NCBI RefSeq assembly: GCF_009758415.1
Contig: NZ_WQRF01000001.1
Location: 1,302,001-1,366,000 of the forward strand
Source of the DNA: Devosia marina
GTDB lineage: Bacteria; Pseudomonadota; Alphaproteobacteria; Rhizobiales; Devosiaceae
Direction of reading: 5' to 3'
Length of the DNA: 64,000 bases
Shown: one piece after another, positions 9,101 to 15,606 of the stretch
Position numbering within the stretch: position 1 is the first letter of the stretch
Layout of the letters: each line of letters starts with the position of its first letter
Program-made: the position numbers and the translations under genes
Notes under the pieces: model-generated
What the model was told of the DNA's origin: nothing
The model's database searches: none
The model's input: the letters and a program-made list of their open reading frames with translations, nothing else

Positions 9101-11599
9101 GCGATCACCGCACGCGCCGATATCACGGCCGAGCGCCTGGCCGCGCTCAACGCTTCGATCAGCACCTCGATCACCCAGTCCATGGCCGATCTCGAAGCCG
9201 GCGCCGACCGCATCGAGGAAACCATCGCCACCCGCATCACCGCGGCCACCAGCACCATTTCGGCCGATGTCGAAAATACTGCCAACCGTATGGACTCTGC
9301 GGTGCGCAGCGCGCTCGAACAGATCCGCATGGCCGCCAGCAATATCGACCAGTTGGTGTCGGTAAAGGCCGTTGGCGCCGCCGACGCCATCGAAGGGCGC
9401 CTGACCACCATCAACCAGTCCGTCGAACAGCATACCAACGCCTTCGCGAACCTGGTCACCGAGAAATCCGCGCAACTGGAAACCGCCCTGGCCAGCCACG
9501 GCAATCTGCTGCGCGATGCCCTGGGCGAAAATGCCCGCGAGGCCGAAGAGATCATGTCGGTCTCCACCTCGCGCATTCTTAACGACGTCACCAGCGCACT
9601 CAACAAGCTCAACGACTCCAACCTGCTGTTGCAGCGCGTGCTGGACGCTTCCACCGCAAATCTGGCGAGCCTGGAAACCAGCGTCGCCCAGCAGACCGCG
9701 AACTATTCCAACACCATGCGCGAAGCCATGGGCCAGACCGAACAGGCCGGCACCATGGTCACCCAGCATGTCGGCGCCCTGCAGGCCACCATTGCCGGCA
9801 TGGTCGAGCAGTTCTCCACCATGCTTGGCCGTCTCGACGCCGAGGCCTCCGGCCTCACCCAGGCCGCCCAGACACTCGACGCCTCCAGCTCCAATGCGCT
9901 GGAAAATCTCGAGGATCGCCGCGGCGCCATGGATGCGCTGGCGCAGAGCTTTGCCGCCCGTGCCGACGATATCGATGGCCGCATGCGCCTGTTCGCCCAG
10001 TCCATTGCCGATACGGTCAACGATACCGAACGCCGCCTGATCGGCGCCCGCCGCGCCATGGACGAAGCTCTCAACGGCACCACCCATGCGGTCACCGACG
10101 CCCTGAGCCAGACCACGGCCACCGTCACCCAGGCGCTTGAGCAGAACGCCAACAGCGTCACCGATGCGCTCTATGCCAATAATGAGCGCTTCTCGACCAC
10201 GCTGCAGAGCAATGTCTCGGAGATGGACAACGCTGTTCAGCGCGCCGCCGAAGCCGCTGCCGCCGCCCTCAACCAGACCTCGCAGTCGGTGCGCCTGGCG
10301 CTCAGCGAACAGTCCAGCCAGGTCAATTCGGCCCTCCAGGAAAATGCCGGCCGCGTCAATTCCGTCCTCGAGGACAATGCGGGCCGCGTAAACTCGGCTT
10401 TGGACGAGAATGCCAGCCGCGTCAGCGACGTGCTGTCCTCCACCGCCGGCAGCGTTACCGACGTTCTCACCTCCACCACCAGCACGCTGGCCGACACCAT
10501 CTCGGATTCGACCAGCTCGGTGCGCAACGCCATTGCGTCCAACACCGGCCAGCTGCGCCGCGCACTGGATGAAACCACCGGCGAAGTTACCGGCAAGCTG
10601 GGCGAGTTCCACGAAGTGGCCGACAGCGAAGGCCGCCGCGCCAACCAGGCCCTTCAGGAAGCCCAGCAGCGCATGGTCACCGAAATGCAGCGCGCCATCG
10701 AAGAAGCCACCCAGCGCTTTGCCGACACCGCCCGCGCCATGCGCGAAACGGCCCGCGAAGTGGGCACCGAGCTCGAATCCACCCGCGCCGAGCTGGCCCG
10801 TGGCGTCAACGAGCTGCCCGAGGAAACCCGTGCCAGCGCCGCCGCCATGCGCCGCGTCGTGGCCGAGCAGATCGAGGCCCTCTCCGAGCTCAACGCCATC
10901 GTGCGCAGCCAGCCGGCCAGCCACGACCTGACCGACCGTCGCGCCAGCCAGCGGCCCCCGCGTGCGCCTGAGCCCCCGGCCTATCAGCCGCCGCCGCGCC
11001 AGCCCGAGCCGCCGCGTGAGACCTATCGCGCCGAGGCCCCGCGCCAGACACTGGTCGATCCGATCCGCCCGGCCGCTATTGTCTCGCAGCCCGCCCCGGC
11101 CCCGGCCCCGGCACCCGCCGCCCCCGCACCCGCACCGCAGCAGGCGGCACCTGCCCCTACCCAGGCGCCCGCGCCTCGCCAGGCCACCGAAGCCGAAGGC
11201 GGCGGCTGGCTGCGCGACGTGCTGCGCAACGCCTCGGCCAAGCAGGCCGGCGGTTCCGCCCCGCAGGCCCTGTCCGGCCTCAGCGAGGAAATCGCCCGCG
11301 CCATCGACGATGCGGCCCTGGGCGAAGCCTGGGCCCGCTACCAGGCCGGCGAAAGCAATGTGTTCACCCGGCGCATCTATACGCTCACCGGCCAGGGCAC
11401 CTATGACGAAGTCCGCAAGCGCATCCAGCGCGACGCCGACTTCGCCAGGACCGCACAGGCCTATATGAGCGAGTTCGAACAGCTCCTCAAACGCGCCGCT
11501 GCCGGCCCCAACCCCGCCGCCGAAACCCGCGAATATCTGCTCTCGGACAAGGGCAAGGTCTACACCACCCTCGCCCACGCCAGCGGCCGCCTCGGCTGA
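6119..11599 (+). CDS. gpr: Giant apolipoprotein-like coiled-coil protein, growth pole ring (GPR/RgsE) family
   Basis: 1,826 residues. Order: a polar N-terminus rich in Pro, Lys and Glu (1-80); two membrane helices (about 91-112 and 124-150) forming an inner-membrane hairpin; then about 1,400 residues of almost unbroken alpha-helix made of 11-residue repeats of the form LDxRTxxLxxx; a Pro/Ala-rich flexible linker (about 1605-1690); and a compact C-terminal domain of about 110 residues (from about 1715, ALSGLSEEIARAIDD). The size, twin membrane helices, apolipoprotein-like body and Pro-rich tail match the growth pole ring protein of Agrobacterium and RgsE of Sinorhizobium, which organise polar growth at the new pole. 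Identification rests on architecture rather than alignment. The ribosome-binding site is weak. A strong terminator follows. Confidence 0.82.
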   Translation: MAKNPTPQNDPAALAFSAVEDALKDSVFNLDPPAQPAQEKKPEKKPDPARSERLRAADRIAQQAGTVANDDRVSASKLLYNLQSRSSATPTWLALLLSVLWIAAVATVAWLRFGTQMLDFGTFASTIEFVATLAIMVVPVLGFFAVATLFRRAADLRNAASSITQAAIRLAEPEVTAADKVASVGQAVRREVNALGDGLERALSRAGELEVMIHNEVTALERTYSDNESRMRALIAELASQRESVLTNTERVREAITESHTGLVFDLDMISQRIAGTIVDSGGNLTRALETAGNTLTTGFSERADGFVALVDNRTSDFLGALDESTGRLSLGFEDNAAAIGKSLDERAAEINAGIESRISKLSQALDQHADSIALAMDSRTQQLEERTQALTGTFEDRTRAIAGLIETGTGNLSTALDERTAALSNLLTDGGTSLLDQLRTRGEEVSEALASIGARVSGDISGRATEAELLLATLTRQLDESVSIQLNALDSRLQSAIIEINGALDDTSERARETLSTAGQDSLSLFDTRLTEITGLLDEKLHALDNVIGDKGESLVQRLDQQGVNFAARANVLEMALNEESGRFNDIVADRTREMSEVIGAKTKAITETLTNRTQEISDSLDGHAEILTEALDSRTGKLDEMLSTRTIEVSDAIIARTGELEQTLVSRSAEVNEAIRLRSQELGETLSTGTQAFDRAIAGRTQRMADTLSGQTERFETTLNQTTQILSETISERTNALSLELETRTGDFANQIDERTGTLVSRLDERTSTLTSELDQRTSALATELDQRTTTLTSELDQRTTALNSGLDARTGAFTAQLDERAEGLISRLDERTQDMAGAVNTRTQQLSDALNARTQALSDTLSTHTASIGETIGLHTSELAETLDQHSAKARDSIDGSLREVTATMETRLDDMSVRVSGKVAEVNDTLGAGLDNAIARISDAEQGVAARIESASETVGESARQAAELIESGVSSARKAVIEMVDQRLGTLPEAITARADITAERLAALNASISTSITQSMADLEAGADRIEETIATRITAATSTISADVENTANRMDSAVRSALEQIRMAASNIDQLVSVKAVGAADAIEGRLTTINQSVEQHTNAFANLVTEKSAQLETALASHGNLLRDALGENAREAEEIMSVSTSRILNDVTSALNKLNDSNLLLQRVLDASTANLASLETSVAQQTANYSNTMREAMGQTEQAGTMVTQHVGALQATIAGMVEQFSTMLGRLDAEASGLTQAAQTLDASSSNALENLEDRRGAMDALAQSFAARADDIDGRMRLFAQSIADTVNDTERRLIGARRAMDEALNGTTHAVTDALSQTTATVTQALEQNANSVTDALYANNERFSTTLQSNVSEMDNAVQRAAEAAAAALNQTSQSVRLALSEQSSQVNSALQENAGRVNSVLEDNAGRVNSALDENASRVSDVLSSTAGSVTDVLTSTTSTLADTISDSTSSVRNAIASNTGQLRRALDETTGEVTGKLGEFHEVADSEGRRANQALQEAQQRMVTEMQRAIEEATQRFADTARAMRETAREVGTELESTRAELARGVNELPEETRASAAAMRRVVAEQIEALSELNAIVRSQPASHDLTDRRASQRPPRAPEPPAYQPPPRQPEPPRETYRAEAPRQTLVDPIRPAAIVSQPAPAPAPAPAAPAPAPQQAAPAPTQAPAPRQATEAEGGGWLRDVLRNASAKQAGGSAPQALSGLSEEIARAIDDAALGEAWARYQAGESNVFTRRIYTLTGQGTYDEVRKRIQRDADFARTAQAYMSEFEQLLKRAAAGPNPAAETREYLLSDKGKVYTTLAHASGRLG
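8345..8806 (+). repeat. Fourteen tandem 33-bp (11-codon) units in the ring protein
   Basis: Residues about 743-896 read as fourteen consecutive hendecads, for example LDERTSTLTSE, LDQRTSALATE, LDQRTTTLTSE, LDQRTTALNSG. Leu/Ile occupies position 1, Arg-Thr positions 4-5 and a small or hydrophobic residue position 8. Eleven residues equal three helical turns, so one face stays apolar, as in apolipoproteins and right-handed coiled coils. Near-identity at DNA level between neighbouring units suggests growth by tandem duplication. Confidence 0.88.
10268..10597 (+). repeat. Ten tandem 11-codon units near the end of the helical body
   Basis: Residues about 1384-1493 form ten hendecads with a different consensus from the first array, for example LQENAGRVNSV, LEDNAGRVNSA, LDENASRVSDV, then Ser/Thr-rich units such as LTSTTSTLADT. 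The Arg-Thr pair of the first array is replaced by Asn-Ala/Ser-Arg, so the two arrays probably arose by separate local duplications. Confidence 0.82.
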
Positions 11600-11622
11600 G
11601 GCTGTTGAGAGCCAGGAAATGC

Positions 11623-11652
11623 AAAAGGCCCCGGAGCAATCCGGGGCCTTTT
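11623..11652 (+). terminator. Intrinsic terminator after the ring-protein gene
   Basis: A perfect 12-bp stem AAAAGGCCCCGG / CCGGGGCCTTTT with a 6-nt loop (AGCAAT) ends in TTTT, 24 bp after the stop. The symmetric A/T ends let it work in both directions. Confidence 0.92.
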
Positions 11653-11761
11653 GTTTGAATCAACGGTGCATGGCGCACTGTGCTGCCCTTGTTGCAGGAT
11701 TGCACACCCGGTCGGTCGCAGCGATGCTGCTCCCCCCATGAGCGTTGTGACCCTGAACCTC

Positions 11762-11777
11762 GTCAACAAGTGTTGAC
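11762..11777 (+). promoter_or_regulatory. Operator palindrome 1, GTCAAC-N4-GTTGAC
   Basis: GTCAACAAGTGTTGAC, a perfect 6-bp inverted repeat around 4 bp. Its right arm carries most of the -35 hexamer of the promoter that drives the HTH gene. The same arms recur 28 bp downstream. Confidence 0.75.
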
Positions 11778-11801
11778 AGCTTCATTGCCGTCAACTACAG
11801 T
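11773..11801 (+). promoter_or_regulatory. Sigma-70-type promoter giving an apparently leaderless transcript
   Basis: TTGACA (11773-11778), 17 bp, TACAGT (11796-11801). The -35 is perfect and the -10 matches TATAAT at four of six positions. The usual start point, about 7 nt after the -10, falls on the A of the HTH start codon (11808). There is no Shine-Dalgarno sequence before that codon, which fits a leaderless mRNA. Confidence 0.65.
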
Positions 11802-11805
11802 TGAC
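11790..11805 (+). promoter_or_regulatory. Operator palindrome 2, GTCAAC-N4-GTTGAC
   Basis: GTCAACTACAGTTGAC, with the same arms as the upstream palindrome. It covers the -10 element and ends 2 bp before the start codon. A dimer bound here would block RNA polymerase directly, so repression, probably by the HTH protein itself, is the simple reading. Confidence 0.75.
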
Positions 11806-11807
11806 AC

Positions 11808-12026
11808 ATGATCGACCTCCGCAACATCCAAACCCCCGACGACCCCGACGAAGCACTGGCTGCCGTGGTGGCACTGCGCCACTTGGCGGACCGCATGGAA
11901 GAAACGGCTGTAGGGACCGCCCTCGATGCAGGGTGGTCCTGGTCAAGGATCGCCCAGGCGCTCGGCGTCAGCAAGCAGGCCGCACACAAGCGTCTTTCGC
12001 ACCTCACCCGTCAAAACCCGACCTGA
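11808..12026 (+). CDS. Small helix-turn-helix protein of a Clp-N module
   Basis: 72 residues. The C-terminal half is a textbook helix-turn-helix (GWSWSRIAQALGVSKQAAHKR, about residues 45-65); the first half is helical (EALAAVVALRHLADRMEE) and could dimerise. The start codon lies 2 bp after an operator-like palindrome and at the expected transcription start, without a ribosome-binding site. The Clp-N gene follows 12 bp later with its own GAGG site. Small HTH proteins paired with stand-alone Clp-N-domain proteins occur in other bacteria, notably actinobacteria, as I recall. Autoregulation of the pair is inferred from the twin operators. Confidence 0.82.
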   Translation: MIDLRNIQTPDDPDEALAAVVALRHLADRMEETAVGTALDAGWSWSRIAQALGVSKQAAHKRLSHLTRQNPT

Positions 12027-12038
12027 AGAGGCAATACA

Positions 12039-12557
12039 ATGTTCAACGCCATCAAGTCCAAGCTTCGCGACATGGGCACGATAAAGCAGCTTTGCGAACG
12101 CGCAGAGAAACACGCACTGCATGACCGGCAGCCGGAACCGGGCGCCGAGCATTTTCTCCTCGCGGCGCTGGAGATGGAGGACGGCACGGCGCGACGCGCC
12201 TTTCAGGCAGCCGGAATGGATCCCGATGGCCTGAAGGCCGCTATCGCCCAGCAATACGTCGCCGCATTGGAATCAATCGGGCTGGCCGTTGAGCCGACTG
12301 CCGACCACCACGACGCCGTGGCCAGGCCTCCAGCGCCGGGTGCTTACCATGCAGCACCATCCGGGCAGGACGTCATGCAGGCATTGGCAGACTCTCGCAA
12401 CCAGCATGCCCCTCTTCTTGGTGCCCATGTCGTAGCCGTCGTGGCGGCCATGCCTCATGGGATTGCAGCCCGTGCGCTTCGCGGCATGGGCTCAGATCCC
12501 GTCCTGCTGCGCACGATGGCCGAGGAGGTGGCCGCAAGCTACTCGCCGGCCACGTGA
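12039..12557 (+). CDS. Stand-alone Clp N-terminal (R) domain protein
   Basis: 172 residues with two degenerate copies of the Clp-N repeat: GAEHFLLAALEMEDGTARRA (about residues 36-55) and LLGAHVVAVVAAMPHGIAAR (about 125-144), separated by a His/Pro/Ala linker. In ClpA, ClpB and ClpC this domain docks substrates and adaptors, but no AAA+ ATPase module follows here. The protein could compete for adaptors, sense misfolded protein, or regulate the HTH partner encoded just upstream; none of these is shown. GAGG sits 8 nt before the ATG. The flanks (terminator on the left, repeat-rich gap on the right) mark the pair as an accessory insert between core genes. Confidence 0.8.
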   Translation: MFNAIKSKLRDMGTIKQLCERAEKHALHDRQPEPGAEHFLLAALEMEDGTARRAFQAAGMDPDGLKAAIAQQYVAALESIGLAVEPTADHHDAVARPPAPGAYHAAPSGQDVMQALADSRNQHAPLLGAHVVAVVAAMPHGIAARALRGMGSDPVLLRTMAEEVAASYSPAT

Positions 12558-12936
12558 CCGGTGCCTGCTGTTCGACGTGGTGATCTCTGTCGCCACGGCC
12601 TTCAATGGCCCCACTCTGGCTTGCAGGACCGGACCACCGGCGGGAACGCCCCTACCGCTTCCTCGCCGCGATGCCCAACCCATTGCGCTGGCAGGCAATA
12701 CAGAGCCTCGCCGATCACCGCATTCTCTGGCACGCTGGCCGCAATAACCTCCGCACCACCCCTCCCCCTATCAGGGGGTGGCTGGGTGGGGGCATCCCCT
12801 TCAAAGAGCGCCTGCCAAAGCAAAAAGTAATCCCCGCGCCCAAAACCTCCCCCATAATCCCAGTCATCACTCCCGCGCGGACGGACTGCAGCGAACTTTT
12901 GCGGGGGGAGCCGGTTGGGCTCTGGGTCGCTCCAGG
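12558..12936. other. Gene-free region with a short GC palindrome
   Basis: No credible gene. It holds the hairpin CCCCCT-ATC-AGGGGG at 12764-12778, flanked by CCACCCC and GGGTGGGG. Similar short C-tract/G-tract palindromes recur at 17647-17660 and 32069-32087. Reading frames on both strands here are mutual shadows. Confidence 0.5.
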
Positions 12937-13107
12937 GCCTGCCTGCTCGTTGGGTCACCTTGCGACGAGCGATCAATAGGGGCCACGACAGCAGGAGAAA
13001 CCCGGTGTTCCGAGGCGGCGACGTCTCTATTACTTAGTTTTACCGAGACGCACGTGCCTCGGAACACGTCCACTGCACAACCGGAGGCCACTAGGGCCAG
13101 CTGGCGT
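12937..13107 (+). repeat. Dispersed intergenic repeat, copy A
   Basis: About 170 bp that recurs in inverted orientation at 37131-37374. Shared blocks are GGTCACCTTGCGACGAGCGA followed by TCAATAGG; GCAGGAGAAACCCG; GGCGACGTCTCTATT; and GCCTCGGAACACGTCC. In this copy GTGTTCCGAGGC (13005-13016) and GCCTCGGAACAC (13056-13067) form a perfect 12-bp stem, with an inner GTCTC/GAGAC stem. Edges are approximate. Confidence 0.72.
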
Positions 13108-13148
13108 ACATTCACGGCCTGAGCAATGGAAACGCCGTGACAAACGCC

Positions 13149-14348
13149 CTACCCCACCAGCGATTTCGGTGGCCGCATCTTGAGCGACCACAGCACGCAG
13201 CCGATCGCCAGCGACGAGGTCACCGTCGAATAGAAGAAAGCATAGGCACCGAAGAACTCGACCAGCACGCCGAACACGGTTAGCGCCAGCATGGCCATGG
13301 CCATGTTGAGCATGTTGAAAAAGCCCTGCGCCTCTGCCGCATTGGCCTCATTGGTCCAGTTGGCAATGAAGTGCACCACCCCGAAATAGCCCATGCCAAA
13401 GCTGAATGCGTGCAGCGACTGGGTGAGGAACAGCACCTCCACCGGCGGATTGAACGCCATGATGGTGAAGCGGATCAGCCCGGCAACGGCCCCGGCAAGG
13501 ATCATGTTACGTGCCGTCACCCGGCCACCAAAGCGCCGCCAGACAAACATCAGCACCGCTTCACCGACGGCTGCAAAGCCGAGCAATGGGCCCAGGAAGT
13601 AGCTCGGAATACCGTTTTCGTGCCAGAGCAACGCCCCGAACCCGCCAATCACGGCATTGGACGAGTTGACCAGCGCAAAGGCCAGCAGCGGCAGCACGAA
13701 CCAGGGCTGCAGCGCATCCTTGAGCCGGCTGGGTGGCGCCACCGCTTCAGGCGCCGCACCGGCCAGGGTCACCTGCGGTTTCGGGGCCCGGAACCGCGGC
13801 AGCAGGAACGCCAGCCCGGCCCGTGCGACGACCATGGCCACATAGAGCGTGATGAATGCACCCGAGCCGAGGACGTTGAGAAACAGCCCGATACCGCCCG
13901 CGCCCACGACATAGCCCACCGTCGCCCAGGCCCGGATGACACCGAAATCAGTGCCGTTGCGGCGTGTCATGCGCACTGTCGCGGCATCGATCACCGGCGC
14001 GACCAGGCCATTGCTGGAGGCGCACAGTCCCCAGACCAGCAAAATGCCCCAGAACTCGGAGACGAAATACATCGGTATCGCCGTCAACGCCGAAACAATG
14101 GAAATGCCGATCAGCGCCGTCCGCCAGTCATCGGCCCGGTCGGCAACGCGGCCGACGATCATGTTGAGGCCCAGCAGAAGCAGTGTCGGCAGCGCATTGA
14201 TCAGGCCGATCTGGTCGGCCGGAATGCCATGTTCGCTCAGCCAGATGCCCAGGAACACCGACGCGACGCCGCCCGGCAGATAGACGGTAAACTGATAAAT
14301 GGAAGCGCGCAGCTCGGGCGAATCCCAGCGCGAAAAGGCCGATGGCAT
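13149..14348 (-). CDS. MFS transporter, HcaT/MFS_1-like
   Basis: 399 residues with about twelve membrane helices and the loop motif GRVADRADDWR between helices 2 and 3. The best resemblance is to the MFS_1-like / 3-phenylpropionate (HcaT) transporter group (MGYFGVVHFIANWTNEANAA); the substrate is unknown. The first hydrophobic segment begins ASIYQFTVYLPGGVASVFLG. I chose the ATG at 14348, preceded by GGAG, over an earlier in-frame codon at 14432 that would add a basic, non-membrane stretch. It lies 115 bp downstream of the glycosyltransferase on the same strand. Confidence 0.88.
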   Translation of the reverse strand: MPSAFSRWDSPELRASIYQFTVYLPGGVASVFLGIWLSEHGIPADQIGLINALPTLLLLGLNMIVGRVADRADDWRTALIGISIVSALTAIPMYFVSEFWGILLVWGLCASSNGLVAPVIDAATVRMTRRNGTDFGVIRAWATVGYVVGAGGIGLFLNVLGSGAFITLYVAMVVARAGLAFLLPRFRAPKPQVTLAGAAPEAVAPPSRLKDALQPWFVLPLLAFALVNSSNAVIGGFGALLWHENGIPSYFLGPLLGFAAVGEAVLMFVWRRFGGRVTARNMILAGAVAGLIRFTIMAFNPPVEVLFLTQSLHAFSFGMGYFGVVHFIANWTNEANAAEAQGFFNMLNMAMAMLALTVFGVLVEFFGAYAFFYSTVTSSLAIGCVLWSLKMRPPKSLVG

Positions 14349-14462
14349 GGAAATGGACTCCCGGCGCAGAGGCGCGCCGCGTTCCCTCAACTGACTCGGA
14401 AGCGCGCGCGACGCAAGGGCATTTCCACCCAAATCGTCTGCAAAACCGGTCTCTGGAACGTT

Positions 14463-15518
14463 CTAGATGGCCCTTGCCAGCTTTGCGGGCGCATTGGCCG
14501 GCGTCAGCGCCGACAGGAATTGGTTGCCGCTCGCCGCCCAGGTGAACTGCTCGCCCAGCGCGCGCGCATCTGCGCGCCGCAGGGTCAGGCACCGGCGCAC
14601 CGCGGCGCCCAGATCTTCCGAGAGCGTGCCCGCTCTGGGGTCAGTGACCACGTCGCGCGGCCCGGTGACCGGATAGGCAGCCACCGGCGTGCCCGAGGCC
14701 AGGGCTTCGGTCACCACATTGCCAAACGTATCCGTGCGGCTGGGAAACACGAACACATTAGCGCTGCGATAGGCGGCAGCCAGTTCCTCGCCGTGCAGAT
14801 AGCCGACAAAATGCGCGTCCGGATAAAGCCGCTCCAGATGCGCCCGGTCCGGCCCATCCCCCACCACGATTTTGCTGCCCGGCACGTCGAGATCGAGAAA
14901 GGCCGTCACGTTCTTTTCCGCCGAGACACGTCCCACATACAGCAGATGTGGACCGGGCAGATCGGTAAACAGGGTCTTCTCGCCTGGATGGAAGCGCACC
15001 CCATCCACGCCCCGGCCCCACAGCGTCAAATGCGAGAAGCCGCGGCCACTCAGTTCGGTCCGCAGCGACGGCGTCGGCACCATGGTTGCCACCGCCGGAT
15101 CGTGGAACCAGCGCAGATAGCCATAGCTCCACTCCTCGGGCAGCGGCAGCCGCGCCGCCGCATATTCGGGAAAGCGGGTGTGAAAGCTGGTGGTGAAGGC
15201 CTTCCCCCGCTCCAGGCAATAGCGCCGCGCCAGCAGGCCCAGCGGGCCTTCAGTGGCGATGTGGATGTGATGCGCCCGCGACCGCGCCATGGACAGGAAC
15301 ACCTCCCGCCGCGAGGCCAGCGACAGCCTGATTTCGGGATAAGTAGGCACCGGCACGGTCCAGAATGGCTCCGGGGTGAGGAAGCTGACCTCGTGCCCCC
15401 AGGCTCTCAATTGCCCGGCCAGGCTCTCCAGCGTGCGCACCACGCCATTGATTTGCGGGCGCCACGCATCAGTGACGATCAGGATACGGCGGCGGGAAAG
15501 CTTGGGATCGATATACAT
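14463..15518 (-). CDS. GT4 glycosyltransferase, glycolipid-synthase-like
   Basis: 351 residues with the GT-B fold of family GT4: N-terminal ILIVTDAWRPQINGVVRTLE, donor-site LLYVGRVSAEKN, and the E-x7-E region in SRTDTFGNVVTEALASG. This is the signature of mannosyl-, sulfoquinovosyl- and diacylglycerol glycosyltransferases. In Agrobacterium a similar gene makes glucosyl- and glucuronosyl-diacylglycerol during phosphate starvation and is linked to plcP, which lies immediately upstream here. That link, plus the Pho-box-like repeat before this gene, favours phosphate-stress glycolipid synthesis. Sugar and acceptor cannot be read from the sequence. Confidence 0.85.
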   Translation of the reverse strand: MYIDPKLSRRRILIVTDAWRPQINGVVRTLESLAGQLRAWGHEVSFLTPEPFWTVPVPTYPEIRLSLASRREVFLSMARSRAHHIHIATEGPLGLLARRYCLERGKAFTTSFHTRFPEYAAARLPLPEEWSYGYLRWFHDPAVATMVPTPSLRTELSGRGFSHLTLWGRGVDGVRFHPGEKTLFTDLPGPHLLYVGRVSAEKNVTAFLDLDVPGSKIVVGDGPDRAHLERLYPDAHFVGYLHGEELAAAYRSANVFVFPSRTDTFGNVVTEALASGTPVAAYPVTGPRDVVTDPRAGTLSEDLGAAVRRCLTLRRADARALGEQFTWAASGNQFLSALTPANAPAKLARAI

Positions 15519-15575
15519 GGCGACACCACGATTGCTCGCAATGCCACCATGGTGCGCGTTCCCCGCGTCGCTTGC

Positions 15576-15604
15576 GTGACGGCCATGTGACGTTCACTTG
15601 ACGG
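15576..15604 (-). promoter_or_regulatory. Pho-box-like triple direct repeat
   Basis: On the minus strand: CCGTCAA-N4-ACGTCAC-N4-CCGTCAC, three 7-mers at exact 11-bp spacing, each with the GTCA core of the PhoB half-site (CTGTCAT). It begins 3 nt after the plcP stop and ends 57 bp before the glycosyltransferase start. No clear -10 follows, so function is tentative. Confidence 0.5.
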
Positions 15605-15606
15605 GT

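Noticed and set aside
7145-11578. 1,477-codon open frame antisense to the ring-protein gene
   Set aside because: It mirrors the GC-rich, 33-bp-periodic coding sequence; its Gly/Ala/Val-rich translation has no domain and is explained by the repeat structure of the sense gene.
12605-13122. Several overlapping frames of 80-125 codons on both strands
   Set aside because: They run through the palindrome and repeat copy A, shadow each other, and lack ribosome-binding sites or domains.
13371-15590. 739-codon plus-strand frame across the MFS and glycosyltransferase genes
   Set aside because: Antisense to two well-supported genes, Arg/Gln/His-rich and without domains.
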